In this document: positions 17,029 to 27,459 of the stretch, in pieces
How the letters are laid out: each line of letters begins with the position of its first letter
Position numbering within the stretch: position 1 is the first letter of the stretch
DNA from: Thraustochytrium sp. TN22
Lineage: Eukaryota; Sar; Bigyra; Thraustochytrida; Thraustochytriidae
Direction of reading: 5' to 3'
Assembly: GCA_013306675.1 (NCBI GenBank)
Contig: JABLUY010000009.1
Coordinates: 248,001-312,000, forward strand
Length of the DNA stretch: 64,000 bases
Translations under genes and position numbers: made by a program
The notes under the pieces: model-generated
Databases searched by the model: none
What the model was told of the DNA's origin: nothing
Seen by the model: the letters and a program-made list of their open reading frames with translations, nothing else

Positions 17029-19878
17029 ATGCAGGCGGCGGCGGTGCCGGCGCCGGTGGCGGCGGCCGTGGAGGCGAGCTGGATCCGGCGCGACTCGCGG
17101 CTGGAGCAGGCCGTGGTGCGCGCGCTGCTGCACGCGCGGCAGCTCGCGGACGACGCGGACGCAGACGCGGCGGCGGCCGCGGCGGCGACGGCGGCGGCGG
17201 CGACGCGCGGGACGCTGGGCGGAAAGCTGAGAGCCCTGGCGTGCGTGGTGAAGCAGGGGCGACGCGGCGTGGACAGGCTGGCTGCGCGCGCGCTGCGGCA
17301 AGTGCCAGCGGACTCGCTGCTGGCGCGCAGCCTGGCTGCGACGGAGGTGAGGGTGCAGTGGGACCACGACGCGCAGGCGCTGCGCGTGTCGCTGCCGCCG
17401 TCCGAGGTGCTGGTGGTGGACATCCCGCAGCATTTCCCGCGCATTGTGGTCTTCGGCAATGTGCTCGTCGTGGCGCGCGCCGCGCAGGGGCAGAGCGGGA
17501 GGCTGCCGGACCAGCTCACCGTGCGCGGGAACCTGGTCATCATGAGCGAGCTGGACGCTGACGGGGACTTTCTGGACCCCGTGCGCCTGGACCTGCCGGC
17601 GAGCCTCGCTGTGGGCGGCAGCTTCATGGTGCTCAACGCCGATGTGCGGCGGTGGAGCGCCGACCTGCGCGTGGGCGGGGAGTTTGCTGTGCGCGAGGCC
17701 GCCTCATGCCTCGAGGCGCTGCCGGAGATCACCGAGCTCGGCGGCGCGCTCGACTGCCGCGGCTGCCGCTTGCTGCGTGCGCTGCCGCCCGCGCTCGAGG
17801 TCTCGCACTCCCTGCTGCTCGAGGGCTGCACGTCGCTGCGCAATTTGCCGCACACGCTGGCGCGCGTCAAGGGCGACCTCGTGCTCAAGGACTGCACGCA
17901 GCTCGAGAGCCTGCCAGATTGGATCATCGTGCACGGCAATCTTGACCTGCGTGGCTGCACGGCGCTGAAAGCGCTGCCCAGCCTGCTCACTGTGCATGGC
18001 GATGTCTGGCTGCAGGGCGCTGTCAGGCTGGAGCGCGTGCCGGTCACGCTCGACGTGCGCGGGAGCACGCTCGACCTGCGCGGTTGCCGGGCGCTGCGTC
18101 GACTGCCGCTCGCTCCCTTTGAGAAGTCGCGCACGCGCCACCTGCTCGTCGACGCGCGAGGCACCTCGCTCTCCGCCGAGGAGCGCGACGTGCTCGGCAC
18201 CGTCGAGAGCGCCGGCGTGCGCTTTCGCTTTGACCCGGAAGAACCTGACGGGAGCAGGTCTGCTACCGCCGCCGTGGACTCCGAAGAGCACCTCGATGGG
18301 GATGCAGATGAGGACCTCGAGGAGGACCTGGACGAGGATGCAGAGGAGAGCCTGGACGAGGACCTCGAGGAGGATGACGACGACGACGACGACGACGACT
18401 TCGAGGAGGATCTGGACGAAGACGCAGAGGAGAGCCTGAACCAGGACCTGGACCTGGACCTCGAGGAGGACGTCGAAGGAGAGGATGCAGAGGGGAGCCT
18501 GAACCAGGACCTGGACCTGGACCTGGACCTAGACCCCGAGGACGGCCTTGAAAAGGGAGATCCTGATGAGGGCCTGGACGAAGACCTTGACGAAGACCGG
18601 GATGAAGATCAGAACAAGGACCAGGACCAAGACCAAGACCAGGACCATGACGAAGCCAAAGAGGAGGTAGATGCGAGCAACGACGACTGGGAGCACGAGG
18701 AACTGCTGCGCGAGACGGACGCGCGCCGGGCGCGTCCAGCGGCGCGCCGCGGCACGGAGACAAGCGGATTCCGTGCGGCACTTCTCGCAGGCGACCCGGG
18801 CGAGGACGAGGAACACCATGATGCCGAATCCGGCTCCTCCTCAAGTGCCGTGGCAAGCAGTCAGCCAAAACCACGCCGCAAGACGCAAGTGCTGCTGGAG
18901 GTTGCCAACCTTGATGCGGTGGCCTCCGTAGCAGACGCGCTGGCGCTCTTCGACGCCGAGGATATTGACCTCGAGCGTCATCTGGATCCCGCCTACACGC
19001 GCGAGGTGATCGAGTTTCTCAAGCTCTTAGCCTCCAGCCTCGAATGCCGCGTGCCCGCCTTGCGCGTGCTACTCTTTGAGCGCCTACGCGACGTGCTCGA
19101 GGTCGCTGCACAGGACGCCATCGCGCGCGAGGAAATCGTGCTCCGTATGGCCGACGCCGTCGACACCTGCGTCGACAAGCCCATTTGGGCGCTCGGCCAG
19201 ATGCAGCTGATCGCAGCGCTCGCCCACGCACGCGGCGACCGCGCCCAGCTGCGCGAGCTTGGCCGTGGCGTGATGCGCCTCGGCATTGTGCACAAGCATG
19301 CCGCTCGCATTATTGCCGACGCGGACTCTCTCGACGTTGACGACGTGTGTGTCTACCTCAAACTGGAGCTCGAGCTGCGGGACGACCTCGCGCTCCCTGT
19401 CTCGCCGCGCGCCATGGAGTGGGAGCAGTACGTTCAGATCGAACCTGAGGACGTGGAAGGTGCGCGCGCCGAAGCGCTTGCCGCCACAGACGCCGACCTC
19501 GATCGCTGGCTCGCCTCTTGGCCGCCCTGGCAGGAGCTCCTGCGCTCTGAGGCCCTCCCGGTCTACGCATCGCTGCGTCCGCCACCCGCGGACGTCTCCG
19601 TGCCGCCCGACGCTGCCAGCGCCACCACGCTGCTCGGTGAACCGGTCCACGACCCCGTGCTGGTTCTCCCGGACATCGCCAATGTTTGGTCCTACGCGGA
19701 GTTCACCGCACACTGGGTCAGGACCGGCCTGGACTTTGCAAACAACACGCTTGCCGTGCAGGATTTTGCCAACCACGTGCGCCGTCTCGCCAAGGTCTCC
19801 TTGCGCGCCTCCATCTCGCGCAGGCTCTCGGCGCGCCGCCGGAGCGACCTTGGCGATGGTCGTGGTGACAGTGTATGA
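17029..19878 (+). CDS. LRR-NEL-(U-box-like) putative E3 ubiquitin ligase, paralog 4, with long acidic linker
   Basis: The 949 aa product starts at the first ATG (17029); the longer open frame begins at TTG. Unlike its three paralogs it lacks clear N-terminal membrane segments and looks soluble. LRRs occupy about 151-361 (for example LPHTLARVKGDLVLKDCTQL). A very acidic Asp/Glu linker of DLDEDxEE units spans about 418-551. The NEL-type domain (about 645-834) has TCVDKPIWALGQMQ with candidate catalytic Cys714, then LGRGVMRLGIVHKHA, VDDVCVYLKLELELR and LDRWLASWPPWQ. The U-box-like segment (about 868-921) reads HDPVLVLPDIANVWSY...DFAN. It is probably an E3 ligase acting in the cytosol or nucleus; that location is inference. 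Confidence 0.8.
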   Translation: MQAAAVPAPVAAAVEASWIRRDSRLEQAVVRALLHARQLADDADADAAAAAAATAAAATRGTLGGKLRALACVVKQGRRGVDRLAARALRQVPADSLLARSLAATEVRVQWDHDAQALRVSLPPSEVLVVDIPQHFPRIVVFGNVLVVARAAQGQSGRLPDQLTVRGNLVIMSELDADGDFLDPVRLDLPASLAVGGSFMVLNADVRRWSADLRVGGEFAVREAASCLEALPEITELGGALDCRGCRLLRALPPALEVSHSLLLEGCTSLRNLPHTLARVKGDLVLKDCTQLESLPDWIIVHGNLDLRGCTALKALPSLLTVHGDVWLQGAVRLERVPVTLDVRGSTLDLRGCRALRRLPLAPFEKSRTRHLLVDARGTSLSAEERDVLGTVESAGVRFRFDPEEPDGSRSATAAVDSEEHLDGDADEDLEEDLDEDAEESLDEDLEEDDDDDDDDDFEEDLDEDAEESLNQDLDLDLEEDVEGEDAEGSLNQDLDLDLDLDPEDGLEKGDPDEGLDEDLDEDRDEDQNKDQDQDQDQDHDEAKEEVDASNDDWEHEELLRETDARRARPAARRGTETSGFRAALLAGDPGEDEEHHDAESGSSSSAVASSQPKPRRKTQVLLEVANLDAVASVADALALFDAEDIDLERHLDPAYTREVIEFLKLLASSLECRVPALRVLLFERLRDVLEVAAQDAIAREEIVLRMADAVDTCVDKPIWALGQMQLIAALAHARGDRAQLRELGRGVMRLGIVHKHAARIIADADSLDVDDVCVYLKLELELRDDLALPVSPRAMEWEQYVQIEPEDVEGARAEALAATDADLDRWLASWPPWQELLRSEALPVYASLRPPPADVSVPPDAASATTLLGEPVHDPVLVLPDIANVWSYAEFTAHWVRTGLDFANNTLAVQDFANHVRRLAKVSLRASISRRLSARRRSDLGDGRGDSV

Positions 19879-20264
19879 TGTACATGTTCGATGTATGGAA
19901 TGGATCATGGTTCTTTGGGGGAGGAGGTGCAAGGCGATGATGGCTGGCGGAACGCCCTTGCGCGCACCGAGAGTTCATGCACATGAGACCACCACGGTAG
20001 TCAGGAGGAGGACGAGAAAGGAGAACATGCGCAGTGTCTTGCAGTGGCAGGGGAAAGAGATCCTTGAGAAAGAAAGGATGCCAGCATTGCGCAAGACATC
20101 GACGACATGCGAAATGCTCTCGCGCAAGCCTCCCGAGAAGCCGCTGTCTGGCCAATCTTCCTACCAGAGGATGGCTTCCGAGTCGCGTTCCGCAAAGGTC
20201 GTCCAAGTTCTTATTCAAACGAACTCCAAGTGCGCGAGATGAGTCTTGGTTGCTTATTGGGTGC
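19879..20264. other. Convergent intergenic spacer
   Basis: This 386 bp stretch separates the 3' ends of LRR-NEL paralog 4 and the LRR receptor-like gene. No coding, RNA or repeat signal was recognised. Confidence 0.4.
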
Positions 20265-22704
20265 TCACAGTTCAATCGCAGCGATCTTGGCGTTTTCCCC
20301 GTCGCCGTTCGCTCGGCGGCGCTTGACGGTACGCCACGCCACATATCCAGCGATACCGAGAACGGCGAGAGAAGACGAGACGGCCGCTGCGACGATGGTG
20401 ACGACCGGATTCTCAGACTTAGTCGTGCTCTCCGACGGCGGGACGACGAGTATAATGCTAGTCGTAATGTTGTCGGTCGCGAAAATCCTCTGAGGGGTGC
20501 CAGGCTCAGCGCCACATGCTTCGTCGAAAGGCTCCAGGAAGACCAGCTCCACGTCAACCACGACAACGTTGTCGGAGAGCCACTTGGTCTCATTCGTGAC
20601 GCAGCTCCAGAGGTGGAAATCAAAGACCTCCGAATACACGGGGTCGATCCACATGACGTAAGAATCGGAATCGCCAAGGTGAACCATGTAGAACATGCGG
20701 TTACCCTCGATCAGCTCGGTGAAGTTGTTGTCTCCAATGCATGCATCACCCACGCGAAGTGCATATTTGGACGGTATCATGCAGTCATCAGGCGTGTAAG
20801 AATGCCGATCCAGAGGAATTTGGAGAGTTAGGGTGTCGTTGGAGAGAGCGATCTTGTCGAAGACGAAGTTGTAGCCGTCCTCGATTTCATCGATCGTAAT
20901 AATCGGCTCGGCGTATGGTTCGAGAGAAAGGCTCACGGCGCGATATACCTCTCCCTGAAAGATGCCACTCTGCTCGAGAAAGATGATGATCGTGACGTTG
21001 CTGAGGGAGACGGCTTCCAGCTCGGCGGCATCTTCAAACACGCCATCCCAGCGAAGGATGCAATTCTGGGGGTTCGAGGGGTTCTCGGCCAGGCTCACCA
21101 CGTACCTGGGATCATAGTACGGCACAGCGCCCTCAGGCGTCGGCTGGAGGAGGAGGGCCTTGGACGTAGTACAATCCGGCACCTTCTCGTAGTCTGTACC
21201 GTCGTGTACATGGAGCACATAGTTGCTCAGCAGGCTGCCGTTCGGGATCTTCGCGTAGACGGAGGTAGCCCGGCCATTGAAAAGTACCTCATGCTCTCCA
21301 TACGTAATCGGGACGCTCTCGTCACGTACCCTCACTTTGATGGTATTGGACCATTCCCCGATCGGGATTTGGTAGGGATTCAGACACGCCTTTGCGCTGC
21401 AGAACCGCCTGCTGAAGAGAACATCGAAGGTACATTTGTCCATGTACGCTTCTTTCGGTTGGAGACTCCACTTTCCGTTGGCGGGAAACTCGGTCACGCC
21501 GCAGAGGTAGTAGATGTCCCAATCAAGATAATCGAGAGGCAGATCAGGATCGGTGGTGAAGCTGGCCACCGCGTTCTCCATTCTCGTGAATAGGTTTTGC
21601 CCAATGTTGCTGCCGATAAGCGCTTATTAGCCTTCTGAGCTGTTCTTGGTCCGCATGCGCGACAACCTACAGATTTAAGAGCCCTGAGGGAAGATCAAGA
21701 TGCGAGAGTTGGTTGCGATATACGTCGAGATCCGTCAGGCTGGACAGGCCCGCGATGGACGCCGGTAGCTCGGTGAGCCCGCAGGAGCGGATTTCGCTGC
21801 GCCATGGTTTGCGCGTCAGTCCAACTTGAGATCCTCCTGCAGCTTTGCTCGAAATTGCTCGAGGCGTGTACCTACAGAGTACGGAGGTGCTGATTGTATC
21901 GAATGGAGTTGAGCTCCCGTGGCGGAAGCGACTCGATATTGTTGAGGACGCTATGAGCAGTGGTCAGCACACGCTGCGCAGGTGATGTTGATGACCGAGC
22001 CGGGACACTAAACTTACAGTGAGGTCAGCGAGGTCAGGTCGTAAAGCGCCGCCAGAGACGTGAAGGGGTTGCTGCTCGCGTCGCTGCATGGTGGCGCACG
22101 CAAGGTGTGTGTGTTAGTCGTGTGCTGGAGGAGTGGTCGCCCATGGGGCGGCGCGCTTGATCTGCGAGAGTGCGACCGCGCAAGCAGACCTCCATGCGCG
22201 CGGTGCCCCATACGCAGCTGAGAACTGCGGCGTCGGGACCTCGGGCGCGTGGCAGGCACTTTCGGCCTAAACTCTAACTTAGGGCCAGACTTACAGATAG
22301 GTGACGTCCGCCAGGGTGGCCATGTCCGGAAGGCTCGTGAGCTTGTTATCCACCAAATCCAGGTGCTCGAGGTCGACGAGACTCTCAAGACTACTCGGCA
22401 GCTTCAGGAGACCAGCGCTCCTGATCGTGAGAGAGGCCAGCGTCGAGAGCGTCGGGAGGACGTCCACTACGTCGGCCCCGTCTGCCTCGCCCGCGTAGTC
22501 GACCAGGCTCAGCGTCTGAAGCATCGAGATGCCACTCAGGCTCGCGAGGGCGTCATCATCAAAGCCGTCGCTGCACTCAACTTCGGTCGAGTTCGACGGG
22601 AAGGGCGGGCTGCACTCCACGCCGTCGCAGCTACAGGCGGCGTGCACCGCGCTCAGCACAGCGGCGGCGGCCAGCACCGCGAGTTGAACCGCACCACGCG
22701 ACAT
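20265..22704 (-). CDS. Five-exon type I membrane LRR receptor-like protein
   Basis: I join exons 22295-22704, 22018-22083, 21876-21950, 21671-21796 and 20265-21609 on the minus strand, giving 673 aa. All four introns have GT..AG borders (donors GTAAGT, GTAAGT, GTAGGT, GTAGGT) and all fall in phase 2 inside a Leu codon, the classic pattern of one LRR per exon. The protein begins with a signal peptide (MSRGAVQLAVLAAAAVLSAV) and a short Cys-rich cap. LRRs follow, including SSLESLVDLEHLDLVDNKL, and the small exons add repeat pieces such as NNIESLPPRELNSIRYNQ and LTELPASIAGLSSLTDLDV. The last exon encodes a large extracellular region with several N-glycosylation sites, a C-terminal membrane helix (VTIVAAAVSSSLAVLGIAGY) and a short basic tail. 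It has no kinase domain. It is likely a cell-surface recognition or adhesion protein. Confidence 0.75.
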
Positions 22705-24811
22705 GGACTCGACCTAGCGGGCCAGCCACGAGGCCGATACGGGGCGGGTCTGACTACTTTCACTGTCAGGGAGCGAGCAGCCGCAGCGCCGATTACCGCT
22801 TTGCTGGTGGCGCTAGCTAGCTAGCTAGCGGCCAGCGGTGGCGCGCGCCCGTTCTGCGCATGCAGCCTGCAGTGTGCCGGAGGGCGATAGTCACGGGCGC
22901 TCCACTTGGGTAGCCCACACGCGTGCACTCTCCGAGTCAGACTCTCCCTCTGCCACCATGATGACCACTGCAGCGCTTGTGTGTCTGGCTTTTTTTGTCC
23001 CTCACTCCGAGTCCGAGTCAGCCTGACATGTGGAGTGTGCCGCCCCCGGCCCGCAAAACGTGGCGGCAAGTTGTGCAGTTGCTGCTGCCCGCGCTGCAGC
23101 CTGGCCGCCCTGGCGCACCGAGGCGTCAGAGCCGCCGCCGCCCCGCTCTTGAGGCCTCTTGAGCATAATCAGAGCATCCCTCCCTCATACCTCACTGTCA
23201 AGGCCCACTTCAGTTGCGTAGCCTTCAACTTGGTAGAATCGGAGTCATGATCCCTCGCTCGCGCGCGTGTCAGCGCCCCCGGCGGGCCGCCGGCGGCGTC
23301 CTGCGCCACTGCGACAAGGCAGACTGCCGCCGGCTCGTGAGGTGACTGCAAGGCTGGCCCACCGGAGCGCCGGCGGTGCACATGTCACGGTCACGGGCTC
23401 ACGGTGTCGATCCGATTCGCAGGTTGCAGGTTGACTTGGACGACCTCAGCGCGACCTGGCGCCGACTGCCGCTTGCTGCGTAGCTACAACTTAGCACTGA
23501 GGGTACCATGCGACTCAAGCCGCAAGCGCATGAGCTCGATGACCGCTAGCAGGCCTTTCCAAAAGCCGACTCGGAAGCGGAGGAGCGGACTTGGTGGACT
23601 TGCAGTGGAAAATTGATGCGCGCGTCGCCAACCCAGCCCAACTGTACAATCAGAGAGGAGGTACACTACCAGGGTGCCGAGAGAAGCGGTGGTGGTACCA
23701 CTCACACGCGCGGAGTTGCTCGTTGCGCAAGTCCCAGAGCTCCTGTAGATTTACCAGGGCCGCGAAGAAGTGGTGCACGCCTCTCCGGGCCGAGCCGAGC
23801 CGCCGGTCAGGGCAGGCCCAGCTCCGGCCGTGCAGTGGCAGTGCGTCGACGAGACGGAAATGTTTCAAGTAGGAATCAGTGAGCCCTCAACAGGAGCCCT
23901 CAAGGGTTAGTTCGCGATCTCGAGCAGCACCCGGCCTTCTTCTTTGAAGCGCCATTGCGAATTCAAGGTCAGACTCGGGCAGCGACTTGCAAGCAGTTAG
24001 ATTTCGTATGCAAGCTGCCTCGTGCGTCGACACAGAACGGACGCTGATCGTGCGCGCCCGTGAATGATGAGGAGCAACGTTCAATCCCTCCCCCCCAATG
24101 CCAAGAAACAACAAGTCGGCTCACGCTGAGCGGGAGGCAGTAGCAGTCTTTGTCGTCCAACGTCTTTTCTGGCCGCGACGCAATGGCGATTCGCGCTTGG
24201 TAGAGTCAGACTTTTGCCTGTCTGTGGTTGAATCGTGATCACCAGCATCACCGTTCACCAGCATCACCATCTGAGCGTGAGTCATGGCCCTGCGTATTCT
24301 GCGCGAGCGACTCCGGACTTGAACATTGAGTCGCCCATGCTTACAGTTAGTGACACTGACTTGACGTCGGAGTCCGCCTTGGGCGATCGTCACAGAGGGC
24401 CATGATTGATGGCGCACGGTTTGGCGCAGATGAGGGAAATGCGCGAGTCGCCTTCGCTCTCCTCTCCGCGCTCCGCGTCACTGGCCATCCGCTCGGCCCA
24501 AGGTTTGATCTTGCCTGCCGATGCAAGCGGCTGTTGCTGTGCTCGTCGCTGAGCTCGTCACTTTGCTCGCCGCGGTGTTCTTGGCGTAGTGCTCGTCGCT
24601 GCCGCTGTGCTCGTCGCCGACCGTGCGCTCGCTCGACGCCGCCGCCGCCGTTGTTCTTTGTCTCGAGAAGAGCAAACCAAGTCCGCGGCCTTTCGCGCGC
24701 GGGCGGCGGCGGGCGGCGCGGGCGGCGGGCACGGCGGGCGGTGCGGCGGCGGCGGGCGCGGCTCGGGCAGCGGCGGCAGGGGCGGCGGCGGTCGTGGTGG
24801 CGGCAGCGAGG
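22705..24811. other. 2.1 kb region without a recognised gene
   Basis: Only short, overlapping open frames without family resemblance were seen. A (GCTA)n run lies at about 22809-22830, just upstream of the LRR receptor-like gene. The right end, from about 24600, is the GC-rich (GGC-type) promoter and 5' UTR side of LSM1. A non-coding RNA or an intron-rich small gene cannot be excluded. Confidence 0.4.
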
Positions 24812-25343
24812 ATGAGCCAGCTCATGGAGGGCTGTCATCTGCCCGGCGCCTCGTCGCTCATCGAGGAGCTGGACCGGCGCGTCATGGTGGTGCTGCGCGA
24901 CGGCAGGCACCTCGTGGGCCTGCTGAGCTCCATTGACCAGTACTGTGAGTCTTTCTTGGCACGTACGTGGCGGGGCGGGGCGGGGCGGCGCTGACTGACG
25001 ATCCGCTTGGGGGGTCAGCCAATATCGTGCTGGAGGACGCGTGCGATTACGCCTTTGCGGGTCTCAAGGTCTTCAAGGAGCCGCGCGAAGGCGTCATCAT
25101 CGTCCGGTCCGACAACATCGTCCTTGTGGGCCAGGTGGTAAGTGCGGGTGGCGGCCGGGCTTTTGCAGCTCTTGCTGACCGCTTGCTGACCTACTGCAGG
25201 ACGAGGAGAAGGAGAAGGAGTCTGCGCTCGAGGAGGTGGACAAGCCTTCTTTCGAGAAGGAGCTGGATCAGATCTTGGAGAAGGACAAGGAGCATGTCCC
25301 TCTCAGCGACCCCGAGGTTTGGAACTTTACGGACCCCTATTGA
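24812..25343 (+). CDS. LSM1: U6 snRNA-associated Sm-like protein LSm1
   Basis: I join exons 24812-24944, 25019-25137 and 25200-25343, giving 131 aa. LSm1 is the defining subunit of the cytoplasmic LSm1-7 ring, which binds deadenylated mRNA 3' ends and promotes decapping with Pat1. The product reads LPGASSLIEELDRRVMVVL, then RDGRHLVGLLSSIDQYSNIV (Sm1 motif), and PREGVIIVRSDNIVLVGQV (Sm2 motif), followed by the acidic Lys/Glu C-terminal extension typical of LSm1. Donors are GTGAGT and GTAAGT; acceptors end in CAG. The length matches the family (about 130 aa). Confidence is high. Confidence 0.93.
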
Positions 25344-25365
25344 ATGCCGACCGATGCGCCGCCGC

Positions 25366-25541
25366 GTCCTCGCGGCCGTGACCTCAACAGAGAAAACAGC
25401 CTCAATTACTTTGCATCTACCTTTGCCTCTCCTCTGGGTGCACTCAATTTCAAAGCCATTGAGCGCCTGGCCGTGTCCTCGCGGGTGAACAGAGAAAGCA
25501 GCCTACATCCATTACTTTGCATCGTACCCTTGCCTCTCTTT
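25366..25541. repeat. Diverged direct repeat in the LSM1 3' flank
   Basis: A block of about 68 bp at 25366-25433 (GTCCTCGCGG...AACAGAGAAA...ATTACTTTGCAT...TTGCCTCTC) recurs at 25475-25541 with substitutions and small gaps. The two copies lie in the space shared by the 3' ends of LSM1 and the convergent phospho-lyase gene. Confidence 0.7.
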
Positions 25542-25578
25542 TCAAACCCCAACCTCTCCCCCTTCATCTGCTGCTTGT

Positions 25579-27123
25579 TCAAGTGGGCGTGTGCTGGATG
25601 GACTCCACGTCGACGCCATGGAGCGCCTCAAGGGCGGAGGACAGGGCAGCGATAAAGACGTCGACGTCGGCACGAGAAAAGACGAGGGGCGGCTTCATGA
25701 CCATGACATTGCTGAACTTGCCGTCGCAGCTCGTGAGGATGTGGTGCTGGCGCAGCAAGTGCGTCACGATGAAGGAAAGCTCCCGGGTTGCCGGCGCCTT
25801 GGATTGGCGGTCGCGCACGAACTCGATGCCCACAAAGAGCCCGCTGCCACGCACGTCACCAATGAGGCGGCCCTCCGGCCGGTCCATGAGCTTGTGCAGC
25901 TCGTCGCGCAGGTAAGCGCCTACAGTGGCGGCATGCGCCGAGAGGTCGTCCCGACGGATGATCTCGAGCACGGCCAGGCCCGCGGCGCAAGCGACCGGGT
26001 TGCCGCCAAAGGTGTTAAAGTACTCCATGCCATTGGCAAAGGAGGCCGCCACGGCGTCCGAGCATACGACGGCCGCGAGCGGGAAGCCGTTGCCAAAGGG
26101 CTTTGCGATGGTGACAATGTCCGGGTCCACGTCCTGCTGCTGGAAGCCCCAAAAGTACTCGCCGCCGAAACGGCCCAGCCCCACTTGCACCTCATCGGCC
26201 ACGCACAGGCCGCCCTGCGCGCGCACGACGCTGTAAACCTCCTTGAGGTAGCCGCGCGGGGGCAAGATCACGCCAGCCACCGACATGCCGGACTCGACGA
26301 AGAAGGCGGCAGGCCGCCGTCCCTGGGCCTCGATCTGCCGCAGCGCCAGCGCGACGTGGGCGGCCATGCGCGAGGCGAAGGCGTCTTCCGCCTCGCCCTC
26401 GCGCCGCTCGCGGTAGCTGTCCGGGCACGGGACGACGTGCGTGTGCGGCGGGCAGCCGCGGCCGCCCTTGCCGAGGAACTTGTACGGCGAGATATCCAGG
26501 ACCGCCTCGGTGTGGCCGTGGTAGGCGCGCTCCACGACCACCACGTCGCGAGCGCGCGTGTGCGTGCGCGCGAGCCGCAGCGCCAGGTCGTTCGCCTCGC
26601 TGCCCGAGTTCACAAAGAAGACGCGCTTCAGCCGACTGCCGCTCGGCATGCTGTGCACCAGCTCCTGCGCCAGCAGCACCGGCAGGGGGTGCAGGTACCT
26701 CGTGTTGGAGTTCGTGCGCTCCAGCTGCCGCGCCACGGCGTCCACCACCTCTGCCCGCTGCCACCCCACGCACGCCGGGTTGTTACGCGTGTCCAGGTAC
26801 CGCACGCCGGCCTCGTCGAACAGGTGCTGGCCCTCGCCGCGCACGATCATGAGCGGCTCTGAGTTCTCGTACGAGATGCTCTGCGCCGCGCAGAAGGCCT
26901 CCTTGCGCCCGCGCCAGACCGCCGCCTTGTCCAGGTCCGCGGCCTTGCGCTCGAACTCCAGCAGCTCGCCGCGCCGCGCCGGCCGCTGCGCCCGCTTCGC
27001 GAGGAGCAGCAGCACCACGGCGGCGGCGGCGGCGCACCCGCCCGCCACCGCCGCGCCCGCCGCCGCCACCGCCGCCGGCGTCATCGTCGTCGTCGTCGTC
27101 GGCGGCGCGCCTTCGCGCCCCAT
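25579..27123 (-). CDS. Class-III aminotransferase-fold PLP enzyme, ethanolamine-phosphate phospho-lyase/AGXT2-like
   Basis: The 514 aa product starts at ATG 27123. PLP enzymes of this subgroup include ethanolamine-phosphate phospho-lyase and 5-phosphohydroxy-L-lysine phospho-lyase, with alanine-glyoxylate aminotransferase 2 as a close relative. Visible landmarks are YLDTRNNPACVGW near the entry, FFVNSGSEANDLALRLAR (cofactor phosphate loop), YHGHTEAVLDISPYK, the Asp of VADEVQVGLGR, and the PLP lysine Lys341 in TIAKPFGNGFPLAAV. The N-terminus carries a hydrophobic Ala/Val/Leu stretch (about 14-42) that looks like a membrane or mitochondrial anchor not usual for the cytosolic animal enzymes. The CVGW and HGHTEAVLDISPYK motifs favour a phospho-lyase over a transaminase, but the substrate is not certain. 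It is divergent from PEX12 with 336 bp between starts. Confidence 0.85.
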   Translation of the reverse strand: MGREGAPPTTTTTMTPAAVAAAGAAVAGGCAAAAAVVLLLLAKRAQRPARRGELLEFERKAADLDKAAVWRGRKEAFCAAQSISYENSEPLMIVRGEGQHLFDEAGVRYLDTRNNPACVGWQRAEVVDAVARQLERTNSNTRYLHPLPVLLAQELVHSMPSGSRLKRVFFVNSGSEANDLALRLARTHTRARDVVVVERAYHGHTEAVLDISPYKFLGKGGRGCPPHTHVVPCPDSYRERREGEAEDAFASRMAAHVALALRQIEAQGRRPAAFFVESGMSVAGVILPPRGYLKEVYSVVRAQGGLCVADEVQVGLGRFGGEYFWGFQQQDVDPDIVTIAKPFGNGFPLAAVVCSDAVAASFANGMEYFNTFGGNPVACAAGLAVLEIIRRDDLSAHAATVGAYLRDELHKLMDRPEGRLIGDVRGSGLFVGIEFVRDRQSKAPATRELSFIVTHLLRQHHILTSCDGKFSNVMVMKPPLVFSRADVDVFIAALSSALEALHGVDVESIQHTPT

Positions 27124-27459
27124 GGTGGCCGGGTTCGCGCTCTACGGGGCGCATGCCAAGCGCAGCATCCCCGCCCGTCACGAGGCGCTCGCCACGGCGG
27201 CGGCGCGGGCGTGCGGCGCGGTGCGGGCCGGGCCGGGCCGGGCTTGAGCGCGCTGCGGCGCGCCCCACCCGGGCCGGCGCCGGGCCTGGTTCTGCGAGAT
27301 GGCAAGATGGCGCGCCGTGCGGGAATCCATGCCTTCCGGCGCCACCTGCTTGCAGGCAGACCTGCAAGCGCGGCGGGGCCGCGGCGGGCGCGGCGGCGAG
27401 CGGGGGGCGGCGGCGGGCCGGCCAGCCAGCCAGCGCGTCGCCTGCTCCCGGTCGGCACC
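27124..27459. promoter_or_regulatory. Shared divergent promoter region, phospho-lyase and PEX12
   Basis: This is 336 bp of GC-rich DNA between two divergent start codons. It must contain both 5' UTRs and promoters unless distal elements are used. No TATA-like element was seen. Confidence 0.5.
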
